The notes: generated from the letters alone by a model not told the origin. Positions 38,695-49,147 are shown, numbered from the stretch's first letter. The stretch: 63,632 bases of DNA from Serratia sp. PL17 (GCF_017832355.1 NZ_JAFIBY010000013.1:1-63632); one strand, 5' to 3'. Translations and numbers: made by a program.

Positions 38695-38771
38695 TTTTAA
38701 TGGTGGTTATGGTTTCTATGGTGTTAATAGTCATTATGTAAAATATGGCGTGGTTTTAATGGTGTTAATGT
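38695..38771. promoter_or_regulatory. Three direct repeats, putative response-regulator sites
   Basis: TTTTAATGGTGGTTATGG (38695-38712), TTTCTATGGTGTTAATAG (38713-38730) and TTTTAATGGTGTTAATGT (38754-38771) share the core ATGGTGKTWA. The first two are in direct tandem. They lie in the 326-bp region between the transporter and the kinase genes, the likely binding sites for the CitB-type regulator. The rest of that region is AT-rich with no gene. Confidence 0.5.
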
Positions 38772-38935
38772 TATTTTTACTTCAAGGATTGTCCATTTTA
38801 TTGTAACTGCCCCGCGGTCTGCCAGATAAGGATAATCCCGTGGCTGCGATCACAAGTTGATCCGGCGCAATATTACATTAACTGCGACTCATGATAGGGT
38901 AAGCACTCAGGATCTCTCAGGGTGAACCCCAGGCC

Positions 38936-40534
38936 ATGCGCATAAAACTCTCATTTCAAATCAAACTTTTTCTCTGCCTGGTTGCCTTCTCCTGCCTGCT
39001 GCTGACATTTATTGGTGCTTACACCTACTATCAGCTCGATGCCCAGCTACACCGAGACCTTGGTGCCCGCGCACAGGTACAGGCGCGGGAGATTGCCCTG
39101 ATCCCGTCGTTGGTCACCGCGGTCGAAAACCATGATCCGGTGAACATTGCCGCCTTGATGAAGAAAATACGCGCCAGCAGCGATGCCAGCTATATCGTTA
39201 TCGGCGATAAACAAACCCGGCATCTTTATCATTCCGAGTACCCCAATATTGTTGGAACGCCCATGGTCGGCGGTGATAACAAAGAAGTGTTGGAAGGGAA
39301 AAGCATTATTTCTATCCGCAAAGGCGGCATTGGTGTTTCACTGCGCAGCAAAGCACCCATTATGGATGAAAATAATAATGTCATCGGTATTGTTTCGGTC
39401 GGCTACCTTAAATCACATATCGACAACCTGAATGCGAGAACGCTAACGCAAATCGTAGGATCGATTGTATTGCTCTTAATTGCGCTATTTGTATTTTCCT
39501 GGCTGTTATCCAAGAATTTAAAACGTCAGATGTTCTGGTTGGAGCCGAAAGAAATTGCATTATTGGTGCGCCAGCAAAAAGCCTTGCTGGAGGCAATTTA
39601 TGAGGGCGTTATTGCCGTCGATCCCCAACTTCGCATCATCACCATCAACCACGCAGCGCGGGAGTTACTGGATTTGCGGCAACCCGCCAGTGCCCTGATG
39701 GGACGTGAAATCGGTGAGGTGATTCAATCTCAACCTGACTTTTTCGGCGCTGCGCAGTTAGATCAGGATACCCACGATGAAGTCTGCCGTTTCAACCATG
39801 TACGGGTCATCGCCAGCCGCGTCCGCATCATGCAGGAAGAAGAGCTGCAGGGCTGGGTGATCAGCTTCCGCGACAAGAACGACATCAATACCCTGAGCAG
39901 CCAACTCAGCCAGGTTAAACGTTACGCCAACAACTTGCGGATCATGCGCCATGAACAACTCAATTGGACTGCCACCCTCGCAGGGCTGTTGCATATGCAA
40001 CGCTACGACGAGGCGATTCGCTATGTGGAGGCGCAGTCAGAAGGCGCACAAGAGATTCTCGATTTTATCTCGCAGCGTTTCAGCTCTGCGGCGCTCTGTG
40101 GTCTGCTGTTGGGTAAATACGCCAGCGCGAAGGAAAAAGGCGTTGAGCTGCGATTCGATCCCGCCTGTCAGCTGCGGCAAATCCCGGCCGCGCTGAATGA
40201 AACCGAACTGATGTCGATCATCGGGAATTTGCTGGATAATGCGGTTGATGCGACTCTGCGTTGTGACCCGCCACATGAAGCCGTAGAACTCTATATCAGT
40301 GATAACAGCAATGAACTGGTGATTGAAGTGGCCGATCGCGGTACCGGCATTGCAGCGGAGATCCGTGATACGCTGTTTGAACAAGGCATCACTACTAAAG
40401 ATGACAAAGGTGACCACGGCATCGGCTTGCATTTGGTTGCCAGCCATGTGGCCCAAGCGCATGGCAGCATAGAAGTGTCGGACAACGAGCCACACGGCGC
40501 TATTTTTTCTTTGTTTATCCCTAAACAATCTTGA
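38936..40534 (+). CDS. Sensor histidine kinase, CitA/DcuS family
   Basis: 532 residues: membrane helix 1 (about 10-32), a periplasmic Cache-type ligand domain (33-170, with RHLYHSEYPNIVGTP), membrane helix 2 (172-192), a cytoplasmic PAS domain (about 210-315), a dimerisation helix with the phospho-acceptor His339 (IMRHEQLNWTATLAGLLHMQ), and an ATPase domain (N-box near Asn431-435, GTGIA, GDHGIGLHL). CitA/DcuS sensors bind C4 or tricarboxylates outside the cell. Its stop overlaps the region of the next gene. Pairs with 40546. Confidence 0.93.
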   Translation: MRIKLSFQIKLFLCLVAFSCLLLTFIGAYTYYQLDAQLHRDLGARAQVQAREIALIPSLVTAVENHDPVNIAALMKKIRASSDASYIVIGDKQTRHLYHSEYPNIVGTPMVGGDNKEVLEGKSIISIRKGGIGVSLRSKAPIMDENNNVIGIVSVGYLKSHIDNLNARTLTQIVGSIVLLLIALFVFSWLLSKNLKRQMFWLEPKEIALLVRQQKALLEAIYEGVIAVDPQLRIITINHAARELLDLRQPASALMGREIGEVIQSQPDFFGAAQLDQDTHDEVCRFNHVRVIASRVRIMQEEELQGWVISFRDKNDINTLSSQLSQVKRYANNLRIMRHEQLNWTATLAGLLHMQRYDEAIRYVEAQSEGAQEILDFISQRFSSAALCGLLLGKYASAKEKGVELRFDPACQLRQIPAALNETELMSIIGNLLDNAVDATLRCDPPHEAVELYISDNSNELVIEVADRGTGIAAEIRDTLFEQGITTKDDKGDHGIGLHLVASHVAQAHGSIEVSDNEPHGAIFSLFIPKQS

Positions 40535-40545
40535 GCACCCGAATA

Positions 40546-41232
40546 ATGCAACCTGAAGCACTGGACGTTTTGATCGTGGAAGATGAGCCACAGTTGGCCA
40601 CGCTGCACGCCGAGTTCATTGAGCAGAACTTTGCCCTGCGCGTGGTGGCCTATGCCGCCACGCTGGCCGAGGCCAGAGCCAAAGTCAATGCACACCAGCC
40701 ACGCCTGATCTTACTGGATAACTTTCTGCCGGATGGCCAGGGAATTGAGCTTATGGAAGAGGCCAGGGTAAAAAACCCCGGTTGCTCCGTGATCTTTATT
40801 ACCGCCGCCAGTGACATGAACACGTGCAGCCAGGCGATCCGTAACGGCGCTTTCGATTACATCATTAAACCCGTGTCCTACAAGCGCCTACGCAACTCGC
40901 TGGAACGCTTTATGCAGTTTGTGCAAACCCAGCGGACGTTCAAAGTGATCGACCAAAGCAACGTCGATGCACTCTATAACCTGCAATCCAAACAGTTTTC
41001 CAGCGAGCCCAGTGCCAAAGGCATCGAAACCAATACGTTAGAGCTGGTTCAATCGCTGTTTATCAACCAACCAGAGGTTGCCCACGCGGTGGAAGATGTT
41101 GTCGAGAAAGTCGGTATTAGCAAAACGACGGCCCGACGTTATCTGGAATACTGCGTCGCCACCCAGTTTGTACGCGTTGAGATGATGTACGGCAATATCG
41201 GCCACCCGCGTCGATTGTATCGCAAAGCCTAA
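40546..41232 (+). CDS. Response regulator, CitB/DcuR family
   Basis: 228 residues. The receiver domain has VEDE acidic site, phospho-acceptor Asp58 (LILLDNFLPDGQG), and FDYIIKP with the conserved Lys. The C-terminal domain has a winged helix-turn-helix (VEKVGISKTTARRYLEYCVATQFVRVE), typical of DcuR/CitB/MalR. ATG 40546 is chosen; a TTG at 40531 overlapping the kinase stop is also possible. Likely target: the divergent 2-hydroxycarboxylate transporter and its own promoter. Confidence 0.93.
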   Translation: MQPEALDVLIVEDEPQLATLHAEFIEQNFALRVVAYAATLAEARAKVNAHQPRLILLDNFLPDGQGIELMEEARVKNPGCSVIFITAASDMNTCSQAIRNGAFDYIIKPVSYKRLRNSLERFMQFVQTQRTFKVIDQSNVDALYNLQSKQFSSEPSAKGIETNTLELVQSLFINQPEVAHAVEDVVEKVGISKTTARRYLEYCVATQFVRVEMMYGNIGHPRRLYRKA

Positions 41233-41335
41233 ACTGACATCTGGCTGTCATAATGACGGGATAATATGCCTGCGACGATATCCCCCTCGATATCGGCACC
41301 TGTCGTTGAAAACTGATGAAATACTGATGACTTTT

Positions 41336-41361
41336 ACCCGACCTATGGTCGGGTTTTTTAT
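41336..41361 (+). terminator. Terminator after the two-component system
   Basis: ACCCGACC (41336-41343) pairs with GGTCGGGT (41347-41354), followed by six T. It isolates the two-component operon from proV. Confidence 0.9.
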
Positions 41362-41540
41362 TGTCCAAGAAGACAACTTGAACGGAAAATAATAGCGATA
41401 ATCAGAACGGATTATTTTTACCTAAAACCAACCTGTTACGGGGAATATTAGGTGTTGATAATTGAATATTCACCGCACTACCATAACCAATCGAAAACCT
41501 GATGTAAATCGCTAATATCCTATTAATCGGACATTGAGGG

Positions 41541-41568
41541 TTGTCTCAGATATTCACTGTGTTAGGGT
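41541..41568 (+). promoter_or_regulatory. proU promoter
   Basis: TTGTCT (41541-41546) and TAGGGT (41563-41568) are spaced 16 bp. The region is strikingly like the E. coli proU sigma-70 promoter (TTGCCT-TAGGGT), including the same sequence between the boxes in part. About 70 bp separate it from proV. The 407-bp region before proV is otherwise gene-free and AT-rich, as fits osmotic control by H-NS. Confidence 0.85.
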
Positions 41569-41639
41569 ATAGAGGACTATTATTTTCTATTGGGATATTT
41601 TTATCGCTTGATAATTCATCAGAGGAAACAGCAAATTGC

Positions 41640-42842
41640 ATGGCAATTAAACTCGAAGTAAAGAACCTATATAAGATATTTGGCGAACATCCGGATCGCG
41701 CTTTCAAACTGATTGATAAAGGCCTGACAAAAGACCAATTGCTTGAAAAAACCGGGTTATCATTAGGCGTAAAAGACGCCTCTCTGGCCATTGAAGAAGG
41801 CGAGATATTTGTCATCATGGGGCTTTCCGGTTCCGGAAAATCTACCCTGGTACGCCTTCTCAATCGTCTGATAGAACCCACCCGCGGGCAGGTGCTGATT
41901 GACGGCGAGGATATATCGAAAATATCCGACAGCGCACTGCGCACCGTCCGTCGAAATAAGATCAGCATGGTGTTTCAATCATTCGCTTTAATGCCACATA
42001 TGAATGTCTTGAATAACACTGCATTCGGTATGGAGTTAGCCGGTATTCCGCCGCAGGAGCGCCAGGAAAAAGCGCTGGAGGCCCTGCGTCAGGTCGGTCT
42101 GGAGAATTATGCGCATTCCTATCCCGATGAACTTTCCGGCGGGATGCGTCAGCGCGTGGGATTAGCCCGTGCCATGGCGAATAATCCTGACATATTATTG
42201 ATGGATGAAGCCTTCTCGGCACTGGATCCATTAATCCGTACGGAGATGCAGGATGAGCTTGTCAAATTACAGGCTCAACATCAACGCACCATCGTCTTTA
42301 TTTCCCACGATTTGGATGAGGCAATGCGTATTGGCGATCGCATTGCCATTATGCAAGGTGGAGAAGTGATTCAAGTCGGTACGCCGGAGGAAATATTAAA
42401 TAATCCGGCCAACGATTATGTCCGTACATTCTTCCGCGGCGTCGATATCAGCCATGTCTTCAGCGCCAAGGATATTGCCAAGCGTCGCCCCGTCGCGCTT
42501 ATTCGTAAAACCCCCGGTTTTGGTCCGCGTTCGGCATTGCAGCTGCTGCGCGATGAAGACCGCGATTACGGTTATGTTGTTGAACGTGGAAAGAAATTTA
42601 TCGGCGTTGTGTCGATAGATTCGCTCAAGCACGCGCTCGCCGCCAATCAAACGTTGGACGACGCCCTGCTGGAAGCTCCGGCCCCAGTGCCAGCCGATAT
42701 GCCACTGAGCGAACTGATTTCATTGGTCGCCCTGGCGCCTTGTGCTGTCCCCGTGGTCTGCGAAGACAATAACTATATCGGAATTATTTCCAAAGCCATG
42801 CTGTTGCAGGCTTTAGATAAAGAGGGCCCAACGAATGAGTGA
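41640..42842 (+). CDS. proV: Glycine betaine/proline betaine ABC transporter ATP-binding protein ProV
   Basis: 400 residues, as in E. coli. Walker A is GLSGSGKST (61-69), the signature is [14 protein letters not shown], and Walker B is [12 protein letters not shown]. The C-terminal part has tandem CBS-like domains. Drives uptake of glycine betaine and proline betaine in osmotic stress. ATG 41640 agrees with the E. coli start; AGAGGAAA is upstream. It overlaps proW by 8 bp. Confidence 0.98.
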   Translation: MAIKLEVKNLYKIFGEHPDRAFKLIDKGLTKDQLLEKTGLSLGVKDASLAIEEGEIFVIMGLSGSGKSTLVRLLNRLIEPTRGQVLIDGEDISKISDSALRTVRRNKISMVFQSFALMPHMNVLNNTAFGMELAGIPPQERQEKALEALRQVGLENYAHSYPDELSGGMRQRVGLARAMANNPDILLMDEAFSALDPLIRTEMQDELVKLQAQHQRTIVFISHDLDEAMRIGDRIAIMQGGEVIQVGTPEEILNNPANDYVRTFFRGVDISHVFSAKDIAKRRPVALIRKTPGFGPRSALQLLRDEDRDYGYVVERGKKFIGVVSIDSLKHALAANQTLDDALLEAPAPVPADMPLSELISLVALAPCAVPVVCEDNNYIGIISKAMLLQALDKEGPTNE

Positions 42843-43953
42843 TACGACACAGGATCCCTGGGCTACCGCGCCTACCGACCCCAGCACCCTACCGGCAACT
42901 GACGCTGCAAGTTCAACGGCGCCTGCGGGTGATGCCTGGTCCAGCGCACCACCACCCGCCGCCCATGACGCCGCTAATCAGGCTGCACAGGGCGCTGACT
43001 GGCTTAACAGCGCACCGGCACAGCCTGAGCATTTCAACTTGCTGGACCCGTTCCACAAGACCTGGGTGCCATTTGACTCCTGGGTAACGCATGGCATCGA
43101 TTGGCTCGTACTGCACTTTCGCCCATTGTTTCAGGGGATCCGCGTTCCCGTCGACGTTATCCTCAGTGGCTTCCAACAATTGCTACTTGGCATGCCGGCA
43201 CCGATCGCCATTCTGCTGTTTTCATTGATTGCCTGGCAGCTTTCCAGCCTCGGCATGGGGGCTGCGACGCTGGTCTCGCTGATTGCCATTGGTGCAATTG
43301 GCGCCTGGTCACAAGCCATGGTAACGCTGGCGCTGGTACTGACGGCCCTGTTCTTCTGTATCGTCATCGGCTTGCCGCTAGGTATCTGGTTGGCACGCAG
43401 CAAACATGCCGGCAAAGTTATTCGGCCACTGCTCGATGCCATGCAGACCACACCCGCCTTCGTCTATCTGGTGCCCATCGTCATGCTGTTCGGTATCGGC
43501 AACGTGCCCGGGGTGGTGGTCACGATCATCTTTGCTCTGCCGCCGATCGTGCGTTTGACCATTCTTGGCATCAAGCAGGTGCCAGAAGATCTGATCGAAG
43601 CCGCCGAATCCTTCGGTGCCAGCCCGCGCCAACTGCTGTTTAAAGTGCAGTTGCCACTGGCTATGCCGACCATCATGGCTGGCGTAAACCAGACGCTGAT
43701 GCTGGCGTTGTCGATGGTGGTTATTGCCTCGATGATCGCCGTCGGGGGGCTGGGTCAAATGGTACTGCGTGGCATTGGCCGCCTCGATATGGGTCTGGCC
43801 GCCGTTGGGGGGGTCGGTATCGTAATCCTGGCGATTATTCTGGACCGCCTCACACAGTCTCTGGGGCGCGATCGTCGCAGCAAAGGCATCGGTCGTTGGT
43901 ATGCTCACGGCCCGATTGGGTTAGTCGCCCGTCCATTCATCAAAAAGCCTTAA
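42835..43953 (+). CDS. proW: Glycine betaine/proline betaine ABC transporter permease ProW
   Basis: 372 residues. The N-terminal 60-65 are low-complexity (Ala/Ser/Pro/Thr-rich) and cytoplasmic, longer than usual; six or seven membrane helices follow. The EAA loop [24 protein letters not shown] couples to ProV. The start overlaps proV, giving coupled translation. E. coli ProW is 354 residues, so the extra length is in the N-terminal extension. Confidence 0.97.
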   Translation: MSDTTQDPWATAPTDPSTLPATDAASSTAPAGDAWSSAPPPAAHDAANQAAQGADWLNSAPAQPEHFNLLDPFHKTWVPFDSWVTHGIDWLVLHFRPLFQGIRVPVDVILSGFQQLLLGMPAPIAILLFSLIAWQLSSLGMGAATLVSLIAIGAIGAWSQAMVTLALVLTALFFCIVIGLPLGIWLARSKHAGKVIRPLLDAMQTTPAFVYLVPIVMLFGIGNVPGVVVTIIFALPPIVRLTILGIKQVPEDLIEAAESFGASPRQLLFKVQLPLAMPTIMAGVNQTLMLALSMVVIASMIAVGGLGQMVLRGIGRLDMGLAAVGGVGIVILAIILDRLTQSLGRDRRSKGIGRWYAHGPIGLVARPFIKKP

Positions 43954-43960
43954 TGACCTT

Positions 43961-43980
43961 CCCCCGGCGTTGGCCGGGGG
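43961..43980 (+). other. Stable hairpin between proW and proX1
   Basis: CCCCCGGC (43961-43968) and GCCGGGGG (43973-43980) make a GC-only stem with no T-run, 34 bp before the first proX ATG. In transcripts it could stabilise the upstream proVW mRNA or cause partial termination. Confidence 0.6.
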
Positions 43981-44014
43981 TATCGGCAGTCCCCATAAAA
44001 TCGAAGGAACCACT

Positions 44015-45010
44015 ATGCGCTCGACAGGAATTTGGGCTATTGCCCTGACTTCATGGCTAAGCACACAGGCGTTCGCCGTCGAACTTCCCGGCAAAGGCGT
44101 CACGGTTAACCCCGTGCAAAGCCCCATTGCGGAAGAAAGCTTCCAGACAGAACTGGTTAACCGCGCGTTGACCCAGCTGGGCTATGACGTCAAGCCTACC
44201 GCCGAGGTGGACTATAACGTCGCCTATACCTCCATCGCTTCCGGTGACGCCACCTATATGGCAGTGAATTGGGATCCGTTGCAAACAGACATGTACCAAA
44301 GCGCCGGCGGCGATAAGACGTTCTATCGCCAGGGTGCCTATATCACGAATGCGGCACAAGGCTATCTGATCGATAAAAAAACCGCGGACAAATACCACAT
44401 CAGTGATATTGCCCAGCTAAAAGATCCCAAGCTGGCCAAGCTGTTTGACGCTGACGGTGACGGCAAAGCCGATCTGGCTGGCTGCGAACCGGGCTGGGCA
44501 TGCAGCAATGTGATCGACACCCACATCAAGGCCTATGGCCTGAGTAACACCGTCACTCAAAACCAGGGTAACTACGCCGCCATCATCGCCGATACCCTGA
44601 CCCGCTATAAACAGGGCAAACCAGTGCTGTATTTTACCTGGACACCCTATTGGGTCAGCGACGAGCTCGTGCCCGGCCGCGACGTCGTCTGGCTCACCGT
44701 TCCATTCTCCGCCAGCCCTGGGTCATTGAAAGATAAAGAGACCGCATTACCGAACGGTAAAAATTACGGTTTCTTCGTCAATAACGAACACATTGTCGCC
44801 AACAAACAATGGGCGCAGGCCAACCCGGCAGCTGCCAAGCTGTTCGCCGTCATGAAACTGCCATTGTCAGATGTGAACGCACAGAACCTGCGTATGCATA
44901 ACGGTGAGAACAGTGCCGGCGATATACAGCGCCACGTAGACGGCTGGATTAAAGCCCATCAGGCCACCTTCGATGGCTGGGTCAATACGGCTGCTGCGGC
45001 AGCGAAATAA
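44015..45010 (+). CDS. ProX-like substrate-binding protein, paralogue 1
   Basis: 331 residues with a signal peptide ([21 protein letters not shown]). It keeps the three tryptophan sites of the ProX aromatic cage ([23 protein letters not shown]). It is clearly the more divergent of two tandem copies; the next gene is closer to E. coli ProX throughout. ATG 44015 has AAGGAACC upstream. It may bind a different betaine-type ligand for ProVW or act with different affinity. Confidence 0.92.
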   Translation: MRSTGIWAIALTSWLSTQAFAVELPGKGVTVNPVQSPIAEESFQTELVNRALTQLGYDVKPTAEVDYNVAYTSIASGDATYMAVNWDPLQTDMYQSAGGDKTFYRQGAYITNAAQGYLIDKKTADKYHISDIAQLKDPKLAKLFDADGDGKADLAGCEPGWACSNVIDTHIKAYGLSNTVTQNQGNYAAIIADTLTRYKQGKPVLYFTWTPYWVSDELVPGRDVVWLTVPFSASPGSLKDKETALPNGKNYGFFVNNEHIVANKQWAQANPAAAKLFAVMKLPLSDVNAQNLRMHNGENSAGDIQRHVDGWIKAHQATFDGWVNTAAAAAK

Positions 45011-45060
45011 TCCCGACGTGCCGGAAATCCCGGCTTCATAACATAAAAAGGTATTTCACT

Positions 45061-46062
45061 ATGCGCACTACAGGAATCTGGGCCGTTGCCCTTACCACAC
45101 TGATTAGCTCACAGGCGGTTTTTGCCGCGGACTTGCCGGGTAAAGGCATCAGGGTGCAACCGGTGCAGAGCACCATTTCCGAAGAAACCTTCCAGACGCT
45201 GCTGGTCAGTAAAGCGTTGGAAAAACTGGGCTACGACGTGAAAGACACGCGCGAAGTGGACTATAACGTCGCCTACACGTCAATCGCCTCCGGTGACGCG
45301 ACGTTCCTTGCGGTCAATTGGGATCCGCTGCACGCCGATCAATACAAAGCCGCCGGTGGCGACGCCAAGTTTTACCGCGAGGGGGTATACGTCAACGGGG
45401 CAGCACAGGGTTACCTGATCGACAAAAAAACCGCCGATAAATACCACATCACCAACATTGAACAGCTGAAAGATCCGAAGATCGCCAAGCTGTTCGACAC
45501 CAACGGGGATGGCAAAGCGGATCTGACCGGTTGTACGCCGGGCTGGGGCTGTGAAGCCGCCATTAACCACCACATCAAGGCCTACGGTCTGGATAAGACC
45601 GTCGAGCACAACCAGGGCAACTACGCGGCAATGATTGCCGATACCATTACCCGCTACAAAGAAGGCAAACCGGTGTTGTACTACACCTGGACGCCATACT
45701 GGGTGAGCGATGTGTTGGTTCCGGGGCGCGACGTCGTCTGGTTGCAGGTGCCGTTTTCCGCCATGCCGGGCGAAATGAAAAACAGGGATACCAAGCTGCC
45801 AAACGGTGCTAACTATGGTTTCCCGGTGAACACCATGCGTATCGCCGCCAACAAGCAGTGGGCCGAAGCCAACCCGGCTGCCGCCAAGCTGTTCGCCATC
45901 ATGAAGCTGCCCATTGCCGATGTGAATGCGCAAAACCTGCGTATGCATGAGGGTCAGGCATCTGAAGCCGATATCCAGCGTCACGTTAATGGCTGGATCA
46001 AGGCGCATCAGGCCACCTTTGACGGCTGGGTGAAAACGGCCGCCGAGGCCGCGAAGAAATAA
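45061..46062 (+). CDS. proX: Glycine betaine/proline betaine-binding protein ProX
   Basis: 333 residues with a signal peptide ([22 protein letters not shown]). Conserved: [62 protein letters not shown], and [43 protein letters not shown]. All three cage Trp are present. It is the ProX orthologue and lies 50 bp after the paralogue. Followed by the proU terminator. Confidence 0.95.
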   Translation: MRTTGIWAVALTTLISSQAVFAADLPGKGIRVQPVQSTISEETFQTLLVSKALEKLGYDVKDTREVDYNVAYTSIASGDATFLAVNWDPLHADQYKAAGGDAKFYREGVYVNGAAQGYLIDKKTADKYHITNIEQLKDPKIAKLFDTNGDGKADLTGCTPGWGCEAAINHHIKAYGLDKTVEHNQGNYAAMIADTITRYKEGKPVLYYTWTPYWVSDVLVPGRDVVWLQVPFSAMPGEMKNRDTKLPNGANYGFPVNTMRIAANKQWAEANPAAAKLFAIMKLPIADVNAQNLRMHEGQASEADIQRHVNGWIKAHQATFDGWVKTAAEAAKK

Positions 46063-46068
46063 TCACAC

Positions 46069-46098
46069 AGGGGTGCAGGCAACTGCACCCCTCCTCTC
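46069..46098 (+). terminator. proU operon terminator
   Basis: AGGGGTGCAG (46069-46078) pairs perfectly with CTGCACCCCT (46083-46092) around a GCAA loop, followed by a CT/T-rich stretch. It abuts the end of the convergent LysR gene. Confidence 0.85.
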
Positions 46099-46099
46099 T

Positions 46100-46978
46100 T
46101 TATTCAACAATATCTATCCCACTAAACTGCAAAAAACGCTCGGCGGTTCTGGACAGCAACTGCGGCCATACGCAGTACACCTGCCGCCGTGGGCCATCCT
46201 CGATTGGAATTGACACCAGCGAACTCAAACGCTGTGCCGTCGAAATCGGTACGATACCCGTCGCTAGCCCGCGCCGGACCAAATTTTCCAGCCATTCAAT
46301 ATGATCAATTTCAAAACTGACGTGCCGCTTAATCCCCGCAGCCTGAAACGCGCGATCGGTTTGGCGCCTGGCCCCTGTACCGCTGTAAAAGTCCACCAGC
46401 GGCACTTCCGACAAGGTTTGCAGATTGACTCGCTGGCGGTTGGCTAACGGATGTTGTGTCGCCACCAGTGCCACCAGCGGCTCATCGGTAAGCTGCCGAT
46501 GAGATACCGGCAGCATATCGATATCCCCCGGCCAAATGCCGACAAACGCCACGTCGGTTTTTTGTTGGCGAACATCCTCCAGCAATTCCTCGCTCATTCC
46601 CACATACAACCGGATGTTCACCGCCGGATAATGGCGATGGAAATTACCCAGTTTCTCGGTGAGATCAATCGCGTTTATGGTTGAAATGGTGCCAATAGTC
46701 AGGGTACCGGACACTGTGCCACTGGCCGCGACCACCTCCTCCACCAGCGCCTGTTTCGCCGCCAGTAATCGTTGTGCAGGTTGAATAAATGCCTGCCCGG
46801 CAGTCGTCAATTTTACCCGGCGTGAGGTACGCTCAAACAATGTGCATCCTAGCTCTTCCTCCAGTTTGGCAATCTGGTGGCTAAGGGCAGACTGTACCGT
46901 ATGGCAGCGCTGCGCCGCCCGCGTAAAGCTCTGTTCTTCAGCCACCGCAAGTGCAAAGCGGATTTGTTTCAGGTTCAT
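46100..46978 (-). CDS. LysR-family transcriptional regulator
   Basis: 292 residues: helix-turn-helix ALAVAEEQSFTRAAQRCHTVQSALSHQIAKLEEELGCTLFERTSRRVKLTTAGQ, then effector domain (SGTLTIGTISTINAIDLTEKLGNFHRHYPAVNIRLYVGMSEELLEDV). Divergent from the MFS gene at 47081, with about 100 bp between, so it is its most likely regulator. The neighbouring regulator in E. coli at this locus is degraded along with ygaY. Confidence 0.92.
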   Translation of the reverse strand: MNLKQIRFALAVAEEQSFTRAAQRCHTVQSALSHQIAKLEEELGCTLFERTSRRVKLTTAGQAFIQPAQRLLAAKQALVEEVVAASGTVSGTLTIGTISTINAIDLTEKLGNFHRHYPAVNIRLYVGMSEELLEDVRQQKTDVAFVGIWPGDIDMLPVSHRQLTDEPLVALVATQHPLANRQRVNLQTLSEVPLVDFYSGTGARRQTDRAFQAAGIKRHVSFEIDHIEWLENLVRRGLATGIVPISTAQRLSSLVSIPIEDGPRRQVYCVWPQLLSRTAERFLQFSGIDIVE

Positions 46979-47080
46979 GGCATCTATCGCAAAATGAGAT
47001 TAATCAAATGAAAATTATACATTGGTTTAACGCGCTGTCCTGAACGATACTCGCCCCACTTCTTCTTATGATTAAAAACT

Positions 47081-48280
47081 ATGAATCAAAAACACGCACA
47101 GCCGGGCCTAAGCCCAGCGTTAACCGTACTGATTGCCATCGCCACCGGTCTGGCGGTCGCCAGTAACTATTATGCACAACCATTGCTGGAAACCATCGCC
47201 CAGAACTTTGATCTGTCGGTGAATCAGGCCGGTTTTATCGTCACCGCCGCTCAATTGGGCTACGCCGTAGGCCTGCTATTGCTGGTGCCGCTCGGCGATA
47301 TGTTTGAACGCCGCGGGTTAATTGTCTTTATGACGCTGTTGGCAGCAGGGGGCATGCTGATCACGGCCAGTTCCTCAACCTTGCCGATGATGATCCTCGG
47401 CACGGCACTCACCGGGCTGTTCTCGGTGGTGGCACAAATCCTGGTGCCGTTGGCGGCTACGTTGGCACACCCGGAAAAACGCGGTAAAACCGTTGGCATT
47501 ATCATGAGTGGCTTACTGCTCGGTATTCTGTTGGCACGAACCGTCGCCGGGGCACTTGCGTCGTTCGGCGGTTGGCGCACCATTTACTGGGTGGCCAGTG
47601 TGTTAATGATCCTGATGGCGCTGATCCTCTGGCGTGCACTACCACGTTATAAACAGCACTCAGGGCTGAATTACCCCCAGTTACTGAAATCAATTTTCAC
47701 CCTGTTCTGCGGGACTCCACTGCTGCGGACCCGTGCGGTGCTGGGGGCGCTCTCGTTCGCCAACTTTAGCGTGCTGTGGACGTCCATGGCCTTTCTGCTG
47801 GCCGCGCCGCCCTTTGGCTATTCCGAAGGCGTCATCGGCCTGTTCGGGTTAGTCGGTGCTGCGGGAGCGTTAGCCGCCTCACGTGCCGGGCACATGGCGG
47901 ACCAAGGCAAAGCCGGTTTAACCACCACCGTTGGCCTGGTGCTGTTGTTACTGTCATGGATACCCATCGCTTTCGCTAAACAATCGCTGTGGGCATTGAT
48001 CGCCGGCATCCTGATCCTTGACCTGGCGGTGCAAGCCGTACACGTCACCAATCAAAGCGTGATTTACCGCATCATGCCGGAAGCGCGTAATCGCCTGACG
48101 GCAGGCTACATGACCAGCTATTTTATCGGTGGCGCACTCGGTTCACTGCTGTCAGCCACCGCTTACCAACATGCAGGCTGGACCGGCGTCGCCGCTGCTG
48201 GGGGCGTTTTATGTCTCCTCAACCTGCTGACCTGGTGGCACGGTAAGCACCATGACCCACAAGGCCCAGCGACAATCTGA
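47081..48280 (+). CDS. ygaY: MFS transporter (YgaY-like, intact)
   Basis: 399 residues, 12 membrane helices. NYYAQPLLETIAQNFDLSVNQAGFIVTAAQLGYAVGLLLLVPLGDMFERRGLIVFM includes MFS motif A. E. coli has only a broken ygaY at this position between proX and ygaZ, whereas the gene here is complete. Divergent from the LysR at 46100. Substrate is unknown; arabinose-efflux-permease-like family (DHA1). Symbol assigned by position and family. Confidence 0.85.
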   Translation: MNQKHAQPGLSPALTVLIAIATGLAVASNYYAQPLLETIAQNFDLSVNQAGFIVTAAQLGYAVGLLLLVPLGDMFERRGLIVFMTLLAAGGMLITASSSTLPMMILGTALTGLFSVVAQILVPLAATLAHPEKRGKTVGIIMSGLLLGILLARTVAGALASFGGWRTIYWVASVLMILMALILWRALPRYKQHSGLNYPQLLKSIFTLFCGTPLLRTRAVLGALSFANFSVLWTSMAFLLAAPPFGYSEGVIGLFGLVGAAGALAASRAGHMADQGKAGLTTTVGLVLLLLSWIPIAFAKQSLWALIAGILILDLAVQAVHVTNQSVIYRIMPEARNRLTAGYMTSYFIGGALGSLLSATAYQHAGWTGVAAAGGVLCLLNLLTWWHGKHHDPQGPATI

Positions 48281-48400
48281 TTAGCAAGCGAATAGTAATA
48301 TCAGGAATTTATTAGCGCCGCAGGGTATAAACATTACTCACTCTCTGGTAATGTTCTGCAGATGAACTATTGATCTCTATATCCTGCGACACTCATAAAA

Positions 48401-49147
48401 ATGCAAAGCCAAGCTGCAGAAAACCTCAATCCTCCTGCCGTCAGCTCTACCTTTACCCACGGCATCGTCGACAGTTTACCTATTGTCATCGGCTATGTGC
48501 CGGTGGCTTTCGCGTTCGGCCTGAGCGCCGTTAAGCTGGGATTCACCCCGCTAGAGAGCATCTTCTTTTCCTGCATTATCTATGCGGGGGCGAGTCAGTT
48601 TGTGATCACTGCCTTGTTGAGTGCCGGTATGTCACTGTGGGTTTCCGCGCTAACCGTGATGGCCATGGACATACGGCATTTGCTGTATGGCCCAGCCCTG
48701 CGACACCGCATCGTTTCGCGCATGTCGCGCGGTAAAACGGCACTGTGGGCCTTCGGCCTGACCGATGAAGTGTTCGCCGCGGCTACGGCCAAGTTAATGC
48801 GCAATAACCGCAGTTGGAGCGAAAACTGGATGCTCGGCATCTCGCTGTGCTCCTGGCTGTCGTGGGTCGCAGGCACCGCGATTGGCGCACTCTTCGGCAA
48901 CGGGCCTCTCGAGCAATATCCCGTCATCGAGGCGTCACTCTCCTTTATGTTGCCGGCGCTGTTCCTCAGTTTCCTGCTTGCTGCATTCAAACGCCCGCAA
49001 AGCCTGACTATCGCCGCGGCTCTGGCCGGTGCACTGCTCGGCGTAGTGCTATTTTCCATCCCGGTAGCCATTTTAGCGGGTATCAGTGCCGGATGTATCG
49101 CCGCGCTGTTCCAACCCACCACGCAGGAGGTTATCAATGAACACTGA
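48401..49147 (+). CDS. ygaZ: Branched-chain amino acid exporter large subunit YgaZ (AzlC family)
   Basis: 248 residues of the AzlC family: SLPIVIGYVPVAFAFGLSAVKLGFTPLESIFFSCIIYAGASQFVITALLSAGMSLWVSALTVMAMDIRHLLYGPALR is the diagnostic block. With YgaH it exports L-valine and related amino acids in E. coli. Its end overlaps the start of ygaH by 11 bp. No regulator is visible directly upstream. The start follows no perfect site, but position agrees with E. coli. Confidence 0.95.
   Translation: MQSQAAENLNPPAVSSTFTHGIVDSLPIVIGYVPVAFAFGLSAVKLGFTPLESIFFSCIIYAGASQFVITALLSAGMSLWVSALTVMAMDIRHLLYGPALRHRIVSRMSRGKTALWAFGLTDEVFAAATAKLMRNNRSWSENWMLGISLCSWLSWVAGTAIGALFGNGPLEQYPVIEASLSFMLPALFLSFLLAAFKRPQSLTIAAALAGALLGVVLFSIPVAILAGISAGCIAALFQPTTQEVINEH

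Noticed and set aside
41541..41639. N-terminal extension of proV by 33 codons
   Set aside because: The extension starts at the proU -35 box and covers the promoter; the E. coli-like start at 41640 fits.
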